Of a DNA stretch of 64,000 nt, positions 48,073 to 59,058 are shown piece by piece; the stretch's first letter is position 1, and the number at the start of each line of letters is the position of its first letter. The stretch is taken from positions 434,001 to 498,000 of the forward strand of contig VXBP01008594.1 in NCBI GenBank assembly GCA_013400115.1. Direction: 5' to 3'. Source of the DNA: Rhinopomastus cyanomelas. Its lineage: Eukaryota; Chordata; Aves; Bucerotiformes; Rhinopomastidae. The position numbers and the translations under genes were made by a program. The notes beneath the pieces were generated by a model. The model saw only the letters and a list, made by a program, of their open reading frames with translations, had not been told where the DNA came from and searched no databases.

Positions 48073-48400
48073 TCAGAATCAGAGAATTTCTTTGGTTGGA
48101 AGAGACTTAAAGATCTTAAAGATCATCAAGTCCAACCTTCAACCCAGCACTGCCAGTTCACCTCCAACCCCTGTCCTTAAGTATCATATCCACATGTTGT
48201 TTAGATACCTCCAGAGATGGGGACTCAACCACTGCCCACACGTTCAGCATTTGATAACTCAGTGAATAAATTCTTCCTCACATCCAGCCTAACCCTCCCC
48301 TGGAGCAGCTTGCAGCCATTTCCTCTGGTCCTGTCTGTTGCCCCCTCCGCACTCCAACCTTCTTCCAGGTAGCTGTAGCAAGGTGTTCTCAGGTCTACTA
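48073..48400 (-). mobile_element. CR1 LINE, antisense (upstream member of a CR1 cluster)
   Basis: Starts with a degraded reversed tail (tcagaatcagagaatttc), then 'tttggttggaagagac'. A 9-bp tandem repeat cttaaagat follows at 48106-48123. The element runs through 'ttcttcctcacatccagcct' and 'cagccatttcctctggtcct' and is 5' truncated where the next CR1 begins. Confidence 0.93.
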
Positions 48401-48633
48401 TCATAGAATGGGCTGGGTTGGAAGGGACCTCCAAAAGTCATCCAGTCCAACACCCCCCTTGCAGTGAGCAGGGACATCCTCAATCAGATCAGGTTGCCCA
48501 GAGCCTTGTCCAGCCTCCCCATGAATAACTCGAGGGATGGGGCCTCAACCACCTCCCTGAGGAACCTGTTCCAGTGTTCAACCCCCCTTCTACTAAAGAA
48601 CTTCTTCCTAACAGCCCACTTCCATCTGCCCTT
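48401..48633 (-). mobile_element. CR1 LINE (type F), antisense, proximal part, interrupted
   Basis: Starts 'tcatagaatgggctgggttg', then 'gaagggacctccaaaagtca' and 'cagtgagcagggacatcctc', and runs on to 'cttccatctgcccttct'. The type-F copy at 57395 continues with 'ctaatgtgaagccactgcca', but here a sense CR1 intervenes. Confidence 0.92.
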
Positions 48634-48772
48634 CTGGAGCTGTTCAAGGCAGGATTGGACGTGGCACTTGGTGCCATGGTCTAGCCTTGAGCTCTGTGGT
48701 AACAGGTTGGACTTGATGATCTATGAGGCCTCTTCCGACCTTGGTAATACTGTGATACTGTGATACTGTGAC
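48634..48772 (+). mobile_element. CR1 LINE 3'-end fragment, sense, nested in an antisense CR1
   Basis: Starts 'ctggagctgttcaaggcagg', passes 'ggtgccatggtctagcc' and 'gttggacttgatgatctatg', and ends in three perfect copies of the tail octamer atactgtg (48747-48770). This is a full CR1 3' end in + orientation. Flanking type-F CR1 sequence resumes on both sides. Confidence 0.93.
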
Positions 48773-48800
48773 GTTGCCCCTCGTTCTGTCACCACAGGAA
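48773..48800 (-). mobile_element. CR1 LINE (type F), antisense, distal remnant after nested insertion
   Basis: 'gttgcccctcgttctgtcac' matches the 'actgccacttttcctatcac' stretch that follows in type F. Compared with the 57395 copy about 14 bp of host element are missing at the junction, so the insertion seems to have come with a small target deletion. Confidence 0.75.
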
Positions 48801-49289
48801 CTGTCCTTAAGTTGTTTCACTGCAACAAGACATGGGTAGTGAAGGGTGTCTTTTGTGGCTAGTTCTCCTTCAGAAGATGAGGTGACTTGTGCTATTAGCG
48901 ACATAAAGCTCAGCCTCTCTCATGGTACAACTCCTGCTGCCTGACGACCGTGCCGACTTCATTAGAGCAAGAGTTGTTCAAGTCTCGCCGCCCTGGTTTG
49001 CCTCCCAAAGAGCCAAGTAGCATCCCATTAATTCTCTAATTGCCTGTGGTTATTGGGAAGGTGTCTCCCCCAGCAAAGGCTCTGTGTCACCTTTTGGAGG
49101 TGGCTGGTGGAAGCCTCTCCCTGATGTTCTTGAGGTGGCTCTGTTTCTTCCGTTGCACTCGATTTTATGAAAACTTGTTTTATTTGGTGCCTCGGGTTGT
49201 GTCCCCTCTGTCTTCTCTGGCATTAGTCACCCGCCCTGTCCCCCTGCACCATTTACTGCCTCCTTAAAACTGAAGGCAGAGGGAAAACA

Positions 49290-49620
49290 CAATTAAATGC
49301 TGCTTGAGTTAAGTAATACCTTGGAAAAATAACCCTGAACAATGGCTTTAAAAATGAAGAGCGAGTGAAGATCACACAGTTTGAACTAATGATGGAAATT
49401 ACCTCGGGTTAAGTTGGATTTTAAATCAGAGGTTTGGGGGGGGAATTTTATTTTTCACTTCTCTTCCCAGTGAATGATGACAAATAGGGAGGCCTGCTGG
49501 ATGGATGATTAGGTTTTTTTTCCTCTCCCATCCGCACTGAGAAATGAAATATTTCCGTAATATTAAATCCATCAAATTGATCAAAGCGCGGTGTCAAAAA
49601 GTGTTGTAAGTGCTTCTTCT
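49290..49620. other. Possible conserved non-coding block
   Basis: AT-rich, transposon-free: 'gaactaatgatggaaattac', 'gttggattttaaatcagagg', 'aatatttccgtaatatta', then 'atccatcaaattgatcaaag'. The texture suggests regulatory DNA. Conservation is not shown. Confidence 0.28.
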
Positions 49621-51059
49621 CATCCAATCCCCTCAGCGGCTGCAAACCAGAGACCTTTTCAGATCCCTTTTCGGAGGCGGCTGGAGGTTACCTCCACCAA
49701 AGAGGCTGCGCAGGAGATGAGTCTGCATTTCCCCAGCTGATTCCTCCAGCAGGAACTTACAAAGGGCCGTGGATTTGGCACGTGAAGCTCAAATAATGTG
49801 GCCCTCAGCTGTGTGGGTTGTCTGCATAATCCGTCCTAACACCCGCTTGCCCTTCCTGTCTAATGGTGGGGTCAGGGTGAGGGTGCAAATGGCCAGAAAA
49901 TGGGGTCATAAAAGCAAGTTTTTACTTCTCTGGCTCAGCTTTATGAGTAAAAGCTGGGAGATTGATCACTGTTTCTCCTCCCTTTATGTTTTTCTTCCCC
50001 TCGTTTACCTTCACTGCAACACAAACAAACCAGAAGCCCCAAATATTTGGTGACTGTGTGAGGAGGCTGACACAGAGCCTGTCCAAACATTTGGACAGCA
50101 GGGGTAAGCAGGGGCATCGCACGGCTGGATAACTGCAGTGTCCAGAGCAAACAGGTTTTGGGAAAGGTGTTGGTGAGAGGAAGCTGAGAGGGCTGGGGAT
50201 CACTCAGTGTGGGTAGTAAGGGGTGGTCTTCAAGGCAGGAGGTTGTTAGACAACAGGGATGAACAGTGTGTCTGCCGTTCAAGCCACCTTCTGCTGGGCT
50301 GGTGGAGCACGGCCACAGGTGATTTGGGGTGGTTGTTGGCACACTGCTCAAGAACAGGCTAAACGGCTGCTGAGGTGGATTTGGGGACGGGGTGGGATGG
50401 GGAGTGACCCGACACCCCTTTATTTCCATAAAGCTGCACTGGCAAGTGTGCACCAGCTCCTTCCATGGGTGCCAGTTCTGCGGGGCTGTTCAGCAGGAGA
50501 GCCTGGTTCTCTTCAAAGCAGAACAGCCTGGGGAAATAGAAGATTATCCGGCAGCCTGCTCGCTGGCTCTAGCAGGACGTGTTTTTTCCTGTGGCTGCGT
50601 GGAGATGTGCTCTGAACTTTCTTTAAACGTGCAAAGAGCAGCAGGTTTTGCGTCATCGCTCGATGAGCAGCGAAGCAGGAGGGAAGGTCTCCTCTCTGCT
50701 CGCAGAGTGCTTTCCCTGCCTCAGTGTCCCCCCAGCTTCTTGCTGCATTTGAGATCAAAGGATGAAAACCACGGCTCTCCCAGACATCGATTACTTTGCT
50801 TTAGGAGCTCTTTGTGCAATCGACAGGCCCTCTTGGGGGAAAAGATGCCTTTTTCCTTAGTTCCACAGAAGGGGAAATGGGTGAGAAAGATGTGAAGTCA
50901 TTTTCCAGAAAGTCACTGGCAGAAACAAGGGGAAGCTGGAGACCTCCTGCCCTGACGCAGCCTCCAGTGAGGCTTCGTACACTCCTGTGAACCCAGAGGA
51001 GGGTCTCAACCAACCCTCCAGAAATGCAGCAAAGAGGTGGATGGCTGCAACTCTGCTGC

Positions 51060-51260
51060 TTACCAAATTAGACACTATTTAAGGATTTAAGGATTAAGTA
51101 CCATTAATTACTGCCCAACAAATGCTGAACTACAATGGAGCACTTGTGGAAATGGAGAGAGAAGTTCTGCGTGAATACTAAATGGCTTCATTAATGCTCT
51201 GTGCAATTTCATTGAGTGATAAATTAATTAGCTTGATGCTCCAGGAATTACTGAGTGGGA
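51060..51260. other. Possible conserved non-coding block with TAAT-type cores
   Basis: Dense in homeodomain-like cores: 'gtaccattaattactgccc', 'caatttcattgagtgataaa' and 'ttaattagcttgatgc', with no transposon sequence. An 8-bp direct repeat (atttaagg) occurs near 51077. Confidence 0.32.
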
Positions 51261-51420
51261 CTGCGGGCACATGTGATGGAGGGAGAGCGGGAGCCCAGCT
51301 TCCTGCTCCATTGGCAGAGCACACCAGCAGATGTGGGACACTCCAGGGCAGGGAAAGGAAAGAAACCGAGAGGGAATTGGTTTACTGAGTAGAAGAAGCA
51401 AAATCCGAATGCTGCTCTAT

Positions 51421-52404
51421 CATCTCCAGTCTTCAAAAAGGGCAGGAAGGAGGACCTGGGTAACTATCGACCAGTCAGCCTCACCTCCATCCCAGGAAAG
51501 GTGGTGGAACACCTCGTCCTTGGCGCTGTCTCTAGGCACAGCAAGGACAAGAGGGTCGTTAGGGATAGTCAGCATGGCTTCACCAAGGGAAGTCATGCTT
51601 GACCAACCTGAGAGCCTTTTATGAAGGCAGAACCAGGTGGGTACATGATGCCAAAGCAGTGGATGTGGTCTGTCTTGACTTCAGTAAGGCATTCGACATA
51701 GTCTCCCACAGCATCCTCGCAGCCACACTGAGCCTGTGTGGTCTGGACGATCAGGTAGTGAGGTGGATCGTGGACTGGCTGCAGGATAGAAGCCAGAGAG
51801 CAGTGGTCAATGGGACAGAGTCTAGTGGGATGCCTGTATCTAGTGGAGTCCCCCAGGGGTTGGTGAATGAAAAAAGTGAGTGGTTAGCAGATCCAGAGAG
51901 GTTCAATTCCCCCTCCACTCTGACCTGGTGAGACCATATCTGGAGTATTCTGTCCAGTTCTGGGTCACTCAGTTCCAGAAGGACATAGAACTGCTGGAGA
52001 GAGTCCAGCGCAGAGCCATCATGAAGAGAGTGGAACATCTCCCTTATGAGGAAAGGCTCAGGGAGTTGGGTATCTTTAGCTTAGAAAAAAGGAGATTGGA
52101 GAGGTGACCCCATGAATCTTGATAAATATGGAAAGGGCAGGTGTTAGGAAGATGGAGCCAGGCTCTGCTCAGGGGCACCCAATGATAGGACAAGGGGCAA
52201 TGGGCGTGAGCTGGAGCAGAGCTTCCCCATCAATATGAGAAACAACTTTTTCCCAGTGAGGGTGCCAGAGCACTGGGAGGGGCTGCCCAGGGGGCTTGTG
52301 GAGTCTTCTCTGGAGACATTTAAAACCCACCTGGCCATGTTCCTGTGCAACTTGTTCTAGGGGATTGCATTCAATCCCAAACACTCTGTGATTCCATGAT
52401 TCTC
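51421..52404 (+). mobile_element. Long CR1 LINE (type B), sense, RT with catalytic region deleted
   Basis: The longest sense copy. On + it keeps, across frameshifts, the [18 protein letters not shown] segment, motif A context (VDVVCLDFSKAFDIVSHSIL), GLDDQVVRWIVDWLQDRSQ, and the SGVPQG motif near 51835-51855. Right after SGVPQG the sequence jumps to the later [19 protein letters not shown] segment, so the FADD catalytic box and about 100 or more residues are lost. The RT C-terminus, type-B 3' UTR and a tail with 'ctctgtgattccatgattct' follow. It is not active. Confidence 0.95.
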
Positions 52405-55307
52405 ATCTGGAAAACTGCAGAGGTTTTGGAGCTCAGGCTGAGAGCAGGATGTCAAAGTCATTTTTTTTCTTAGATGTCTGCAAACAATGCTTTACCCGTC
52501 TGATGTTCTGATGCCAGTGTTGGGCCAGCTGGACCCCGGCCCAAATTTGCCACATTGTTCCCTGTATTACTGTTCCCTCCATCCCTCCTGATGCAGCCGT
52601 AACCACGGGGCTGAATAGACCTTTCCAGCCCATTGATTTCCTTTGGCCCCTGGCTTTGTGGTTCATGCTGGGTGGTCCTCCCACCCAGGACCAGCATGAA
52701 CAAGCTTGGACTTCACACCCTCTTTATCTGACACTTCTGGTGAGCTCTGGCAAGGCGAGGAGCACTGGCGTTGCTCCGTGGGCACCTTCACCTGGGCCTG
52801 GAGCAAGACTTGTGCATCCAGAAATCTGGGGGAGCCCCATCTGTTGTGGCAGCCCAGCAAAGCAGTGACAGCTCGGAACTGGAGCTCCCTGCCTTGGCAG
52901 CCGTTTCCCCCGGAAGAAGCGGAGAAGCAGGAGGGAGAAGTATGCAGCTGGGATGTCTTGCAGTGAGTAATTTCAGCTTCTCCTGCGGCTGTCACGGCAC
53001 GACAGCTGCCTGGGCAGCGCCTCGCCGCCTCCCCTTAGTACGTGTTACCTGGAGTTCAGCATCGGTTTTCTGTCTCTCAAGACTTTTTAGCCTTCCGTCG
53101 CGTCGCAGCGTTATTGATTGCTCACCCGGCCGTGGCCTGGAGCCTGTCTGAGGTGTGAACAAAGTGCTGGCCCCAACAGGCCACGGCACGGGGTGGAAGC
53201 TCTGAAGCTCCTTTCACCACTGGTCTTTTTCTCTCTCTTCCCTGTGATCACTTTAGCAGCCTCCTGCCCTTTGCGCTGCCCCTTGCTTTTCCCAAGTGAA
53301 CCTGCAGTGACGGTGGGGTTGGCTGGTTCCGTGGCTCATGGTTTGGGGTCCCTTTGCAGACCCAGTGCTGAAGGCAAAGAGTGAGAAATGGCAGGGAGAG
53401 ACTTTGTTCTCTTTTGGCAGAAGTTTAACTGGGAGAGTATCTGTTCCTGTCCTCCCTCTGCCTCATTTTTCTCCCAGTGCCTGTGAGACAGCCCATCCTG
53501 AGGGCATCAGGGCTTGGATCTCACTGTCATGTTGCCAGAGGAACCTTCGATATACCATCCAAACCTGCCAGCTCTGCTTCAGCCAGGAGCAAAGTGTGTC
53601 CAGAGTGGAGGAATGTAGGTGGCTGTGGATGCTCCTGTTTGCTCTCCAGTACAGATTCATGTCACATCTGTGTGGTCCTGCCCTGCCCCTGGGCCAGCCC
53701 TGTCTCACATCTAAGCAGCTCAGAAAGGAGATGAGCTCCTCCCACCCCACCCGGGAAGACTTGTCCTAGATTGGCCGTTAAAGAGCAGAGGAAGACTATC
53801 TAATTACCCACCCTGATGCTAGCGATGTGCAGACCAAAGTTTTCCTAGTGTAATGAGCTGATGTAAAAGCAGCCAGAGGGAGACATCGTCAGCTTTACTG
53901 GGCTGGCAAAGCCAGGCAACAGTGCTGTGCATTCTGGAGTGCCATCTTCTGGCTCCTCCGCACGGGAAGGTTGGCGCAGCCCGGGAACGTGGAGCCACTG
54001 CCAGGCACAAGGAGCAAAAAGTCCATCTCCTGCATTTTCTGAAGCAGCCTTGAAAGAGGCTGGGGAGCAGGCGCCTTCTTTCCTTTGTGCATCCCGTTGG
54101 CTGTTGAGGAGCAGCACGAGGAGCCGCCAGCCGGCCTCTGCGTGCCGGCAGTACCGGCTCCCCACGCCAGCTTGGGAAGCATCTGTTTACTGGTTTATTT
54201 ATCCCCTCTGCAATCACCACGGGAGGATAATCTCGGCGACACGCCACATCTCGTTTACAGCCGGCCCCTGAAAAGTTGGAAGTGCAAGTTGCGGGGTGGG
54301 GAGGAGGCGGGGGGAAGATGCGGAGCGGCACACGCTGGGGACTCAGGGGGGACTCGGGGAGATGTATAAAATATTAAATGACATCGTGGCAAGACACAGA
54401 CAGGGGGAGAACAATAATTAAACTAAACAGTGCATCAAAAGGCTGGCTAGAGCTTGCATCTCAATTGAGAGTCGGTGCAGAAGAAGCTCATGTAGCCCTG
54501 TAAAAATGTGTTTCCAGGAACCTTTTAAGAATATTAACGATGATGGAAGCAGAACAGGAGTGATTCAGACTTTATGGTATGTGACAATCCAGCAGGCCAC
54601 CTGACTCGCGCCTGGCTGTTGGCATACGGAAGATGATGAGAGCCTGAGTCTTGCCAGAAAAGCAGGTTTCCTTCAAGGGAGATTTCAGGAGAGGGAGATC
54701 CTGAAGCAAATGAGGGTGGAGTGTCTCCTCTTGCCAGGGACATGCAGGGTTTTCCTTCAGCCCCACGGTGCACTCACACCCCTGTAGACTAGGTGACAGG
54801 GGCTTCCATGACTGTTCCCTACATCCAAACCTAGGTTGGATCCCACTGTCTGTCCCCCCAGGCTTCTCCCTAGTTAATCTTAAATGACCCAGGGCAGGCT
54901 CTCACAAATCTTGCCTGGCGTCATCCAGCACACGTCACCGTCACATCTGGCTTCTCAGACTCACTGCTGCTGTGCATTCCTGCTGCTCCCTACATGGAAT
55001 CACCACGTCTGGCACCCAAACGAAGCAGAGGACCCATCACATATTTGGAAAAGGACTGAGCTGTGCAAACCAAGCAGCAGCATTGTGTGTTCCTTGCTCC
55101 TTCCCCACAGCAGGAGGTGACACAGCACCTTCATCCCCAGCCCTGCTCGCCCTCAACAGGACAGAGCCCTTTGAATTAAGGACCAGAAATCAGTGTCAGT
55201 CTCATCTTGACTCCAGGCTGAACACCTTTAGGCTGCAGAGCAAATCTCTTTGTTATTCCCCGTGCCTTTTGCCCTCAGTACAATAGCTCTGTCCTTGAGG
55301 AAGACGA
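52405..55307. other. Unique non-coding sequence, 2.9 kb, with CpG-rich zone
   Basis: Short CpG patches lie at about 53010-53125 and a stronger one at 54110-54360, followed by an AT-rich block up to 54540. No gene or transposon recognised. Confidence 0.5.
54110..54360. promoter_or_regulatory. CpG-rich cluster followed by AT-rich block
   Basis: About 19 CpG in 250-270 bp (gcacgaggagccgccagccg, tctcggcgacacgccac). It is followed by the AT-rich 'gatgtataaaatattaaatg' stretch. It could be a regulatory CpG spot; no transcript is supported. Confidence 0.28.
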
Positions 55308-55393
55308 ATTCTCCTTAGGCCTGATAATTCGAGGTCCCTTCCAATCCTTAATGATTCTATGGTTCTATGATTCTATGTTTCTATGATTCTATG
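55308..55393 (+). mobile_element. CR1 LINE tail-only fragment with octamer array, sense
   Basis: 'attcgaggtcccttccaatc' is the very end of the type-B 3' UTR. It is followed by five octamers of the (a/g/t)ttctatg type at 55354-55393. Almost the whole element is missing 5'. Confidence 0.9.
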
Positions 55394-57394
55394 ATGTGCA
55401 GAGGATTTCCCACGCCAGCCACACACTGTTCCGTAATGGAAGCCATTAAAAAGCCTTGGCAAGTGACCCCCTGGAAGTTCAGGCAGCGATAGATGATACA
55501 GGGGGATTAAAAGGATGTGGGAGTGTGGGGTTGCCTTGTGTGCTCAGAGCAGTGTCGGGGTGGGGATGGAGCACAAGGGGATGAACAGGGAAATGCAAGT
55601 GGGGGGATTTTTCCCCCTGACTCTGTGTTCTCCAGGGAGGCCTTTTGGACAGCTCAGGCTTGGGAGGTCTTTTCTGGGAGGCTGCGTGAAGGTTGGTCTT
55701 ACTACAAGGCTTGGTTTTCCTGAAGTGTTCCGTTTCCAGGCTGCCCAGTTGTCTCATAGCAGCAGCAAACTCCTCTGTGCTGCAGCCCCTGAGCTGCTGT
55801 TTGTGGGAGACCTCTGTACAGGATATGGGGAAGCTGCAGCTTGGCACGGCTGGCAACAAGTCTGGAGGGGACAGTGCCCAAGCCCAGGGTCTCCCAGGCT
55901 GTTCAAGGGAGATTGGTTCCATCTCCCAAGGACAGGTGTTCCCTCAGTAGGGAAAAATCATCATTTGCTTTTGGAAAAGATTAGTTCTCTACTCACTCAA
56001 TTACTGTTTTTGGTGCTTGGGTGAAAATTCAGTGCCACATGGAGCCTTTTCTCAAAGCAGTCCCTGGACAGGGTTTCCTTTATTTCTCCCTTGCAGGAGG
56101 GAAATTTCCCCTGCTATCAGGATTTTTCCCCCATGCAGCTGTTGGTTTGACCTAGATGCTTAAGCATTTGCTTACTGCTGAAGTTTTGCATTTAGAGGTC
56201 TTAAGAGTTTGTGTCATGGGCTGTGTGGAAGCCTCTGAAAGGGACAGAAATACGGAGGGCAGCTCCCAAGTTACGAAGCAAAACCGATTTGACGTTGTTT
56301 TGCCTCCGTTTATTGGCAGCCCGCGATGAGATGTAAAGAAATGTCAGAAAATCCCATGTGCACGTTGGTTTGGTTGAGGAAAAAATTGCTCTTTGCCTCT
56401 GCCCGGAGGCTACGAGTCACTCTGCCAACGCAGAAGACACTAAAATGACCCCTTTGTTTTTCTTATGATCGCTCCTGATAGCGCGCTCTGCCAGAGATAT
56501 CATATCTTTGATCTCTCGGTGCTGATGTTAAGTCTCTCTTGAGTTCAGTAGCATCTCCTTGAGATTAATACTTCATGGCATTCTCAGCACCAAGCTGTCC
56601 TAACCCATACATCACAAGATGTCACGCTTTGCACTCGCCTCCTGCCTCAATGACTTCACGCTGGCACAATAAATAACCCTTGGCCAGCTCCGCTCTCTCC
56701 TGCTCGTGGTGTACAGAGAGTTTAATGGGGAACACAGAGACGCTCCACTAGTGAGGAGTGAAGGGATGTTCCTGTGGTCGGGGTCCCTGGTCCTGCTTTC
56801 CTCTTCGGAGAGAGCAGGACACTGGAGTTTTGAGAAGGAGAGGAAGGGCAAAGGGGAGGGGAGATGCATAGCGGCTTCCTTGCAACGACTTATAGGGAGC
56901 GACACAGCGCTGTACCCCAAGGGTACCCATCTGCCAGCCAGCTCGTTCCACATCACATTCCTAGACCAAAGACTTAGGAAAACGACTTTCTGCTTCGGCT
57001 TTGACTTTAGTGCTGGCTTCTTCGTTCACTCACTTTCCAGGGGCTGGGTGAGCAGATTGGGCTCCTTTGGCAGGATGAACAAGGTGTAAAAACACCTTCC
57101 CTCTCCTTTAGCAGGATGAGGGAAGCAGGTTGTCAAACCACAGTGCTGTGACCCTGCAAGAGGACCGCAGTGTTCAGACGGGGTTTATGTTCAGAGCCCT
57201 CTGAAACCTCCATATCCCCCTGACTCAGTGGGCTGCTACTGGGAGAAAAGCCTCAACCTTGTCCAGGGAATTTGAAGGGAAGTTTATGTTCCTCAGAAAT
57301 TGGGTTTCTTCAGGTGAGCACCCACACTCATCAGTTGATGCTGAATTGTTGAGCAGATGCAAAGGCTTGTCCAGGCTGCTTGTGGCCCTGATGT
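55394..57394. other. Unique non-coding sequence, 2.0 kb
   Basis: Nothing recognised. The 56260-56600 part is repeat-free and moderately AT-rich. Confidence 0.55.
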
Positions 57395-57712
57395 TCATAG
57401 AATCATAGAGTCATAGAATGTGTTGTGTTGGAAGGAACCTCTAAGGGGCATCCAGTCCAACTTCCCTGCAGTAAGCAGGGACAGCCTCAACTAAATGAGG
57501 TTGTCCAGAGCCTTGTCCAGCCTCCTCTTGAGTATCTCTAGGGATGGGGCCTCAACTCCCTCCCTGGACATCCTGTTCCAGTCTTCATCTCCCCTCTTGC
57601 TAAAGAACTTCTTCCTAACAGCACATTTCAGTCTGCCCTTCTCTAATGTGAAGCCACTGCCACTTTTCCTATCACCTCAGGCCTTCATATACAGCCCCTC
57701 TGCAGCCTGGGA
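57395..57712 (-). mobile_element. CR1 LINE (type F), antisense
   Basis: Starts with three reversed octamer-like units (tcatagaatcatagagtcat) and 'gttggaaggaacctctaagg', and runs to 'ctgcccttctctaatgtgaa' and 'gccacttttcctatcacctc'. It is the least interrupted type-F copy here and the reference for the two nested cases. Confidence 0.94.
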
Positions 57713-58654
57713 AGGGATGGAAGCAGGGTCATCCCTGTGCTGTAGCCTGGGAGCTGTGGAAGTGGTAGTTACGGCAGTGCTTGAACAGGAGCTCTGGGAG
57801 CTGGGCTCAGCGGGTGCACCCTGCTGCTGTCAGTGTGGTTAGAAGACAACTTTGCAGGTTATTGGTTTTTGTGAGCCTGGGCTCCATCACTGACATCCTG
57901 AGCGTCTCTGTGGTGTCACTGGTGCTGCTGAAGCATCACGTGCTGCTCCGTGCCCAAGTTCCAGGGGCGAAGGGCACAAGCCTTGCCCAGCACTACGAAA
58001 CACTTCAGTTTTGCATCCTCTACTCAGAGGCTCCCTGCAAACCCAAGGGATGGAAAGGTCCCTGTTCACCGCCCTCCTCTCCCCAGGCACATTCAGCGAG
58101 GGGGGAAGTGAACCTGAAGGAGTTACCGGAGCGCTGCACTGAGGCGCCAGCCCAGAGTGCTGCGGGCATGATGTGCCATCACACCACAGCTAATGTACCG
58201 CAGCGAGGGCTACACTGCCGACCGTCCTTGGGTGAAGAAAGGGGTCAGGTGTGCACAGTGAAACAGAGGAAAAAAAGGCCTTCAGCTACCGAATTTGTGG
58301 AGATAATTGAACAGCAGAAGTTAAAATTGCAAGGGAGGGAGTGAAAACCCCAGGGCCAGACAGTCATGAAATGGGAGTCCTGCAGTTTCTGACCCTCCTG
58401 GTTGGAACCAGACGGGCAGTGTCCCCCCTCCTGCTGCTCAGAGACCACTGAGGTATCACTGGCAGCTTCCCAATTGACAAAGGGGCTGGTTTTCCTCTCA
58501 TTTCTGCTATAATCTCATCCTTTAAAGCACATTTGAGGCTCGGAAGACCATCTGCTCAGAGCCAAAAGGTACCTGGCCCAAAGAGCACCAACAAATAGAC
58601 GTGAGAAGAGGTGATGGGGGAACACTGCAAAGCATTTCTCCAAAGAAGAAACAG
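57713..58654. other. Unique non-coding sequence, 0.9 kb
   Basis: A 187-codon + frame (57781-58344) ends in a K/E/Q-rich stretch (TEFVEIIEQQKLKLQGRE). No splice sites or known domain support it. Nothing else is recognised. Confidence 0.5.
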
Positions 58655-59058
58655 GCTGGATGAAAGGCTGAGGGAGCTGGGTCTCTTTAGCTTGGAAAAA
58701 AGGAGGCTGAGAGGTGACCCCATGAATACTGATAAATACATAAAGGGTGAGTGTCAGGAGGATGGAGCCAGGCTCTGCTCAGGGACACCCAATGACAGGA
58801 CAAGGGCAGCGGATGTGACATGGAACACAGAAGGTTCCACATCAGTATGAGAAGAAACTTCTTCCAGAAGTGAGTGTGCCAGAGCACTGGGAGGGGCTGC
58901 CCAGGGGGATTGGGGAGTCTCTTTCTCTGGAGATGTTTCAAACCCACCTGGCCATGTTCCTGCGCATCTGGATCTAGGGGATCCCGCTGTGGCAGGGGGA
59001 TTGGACTGGAAGATCTTTCGAGGTCCCTTCCAATCCCTGATGTTCTGTGATACCGTGA
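58655..59058 (+). mobile_element. CR1 LINE (type B), sense
   Basis: Begins at the [17 protein letters not shown] segment, followed by [13 protein letters not shown] and the type-B 3' UTR ('ggggatcccgctgtggcagg', 'gaggtcccttccaatccctg'), ending 'tgttctgtgata'. A short further 'attctgtgtgattctatg' lies at 59095, perhaps a broken tail. Confidence 0.95.

Larger units (their letters stand above)
48801..51420. other. Unique non-coding sequence, 2.6 kb
   Basis: Repeat-free. AT-rich blocks at 49290-49620 and 51060-51260 are listed separately. Short frames only, no gene recognised. Confidence 0.5.
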
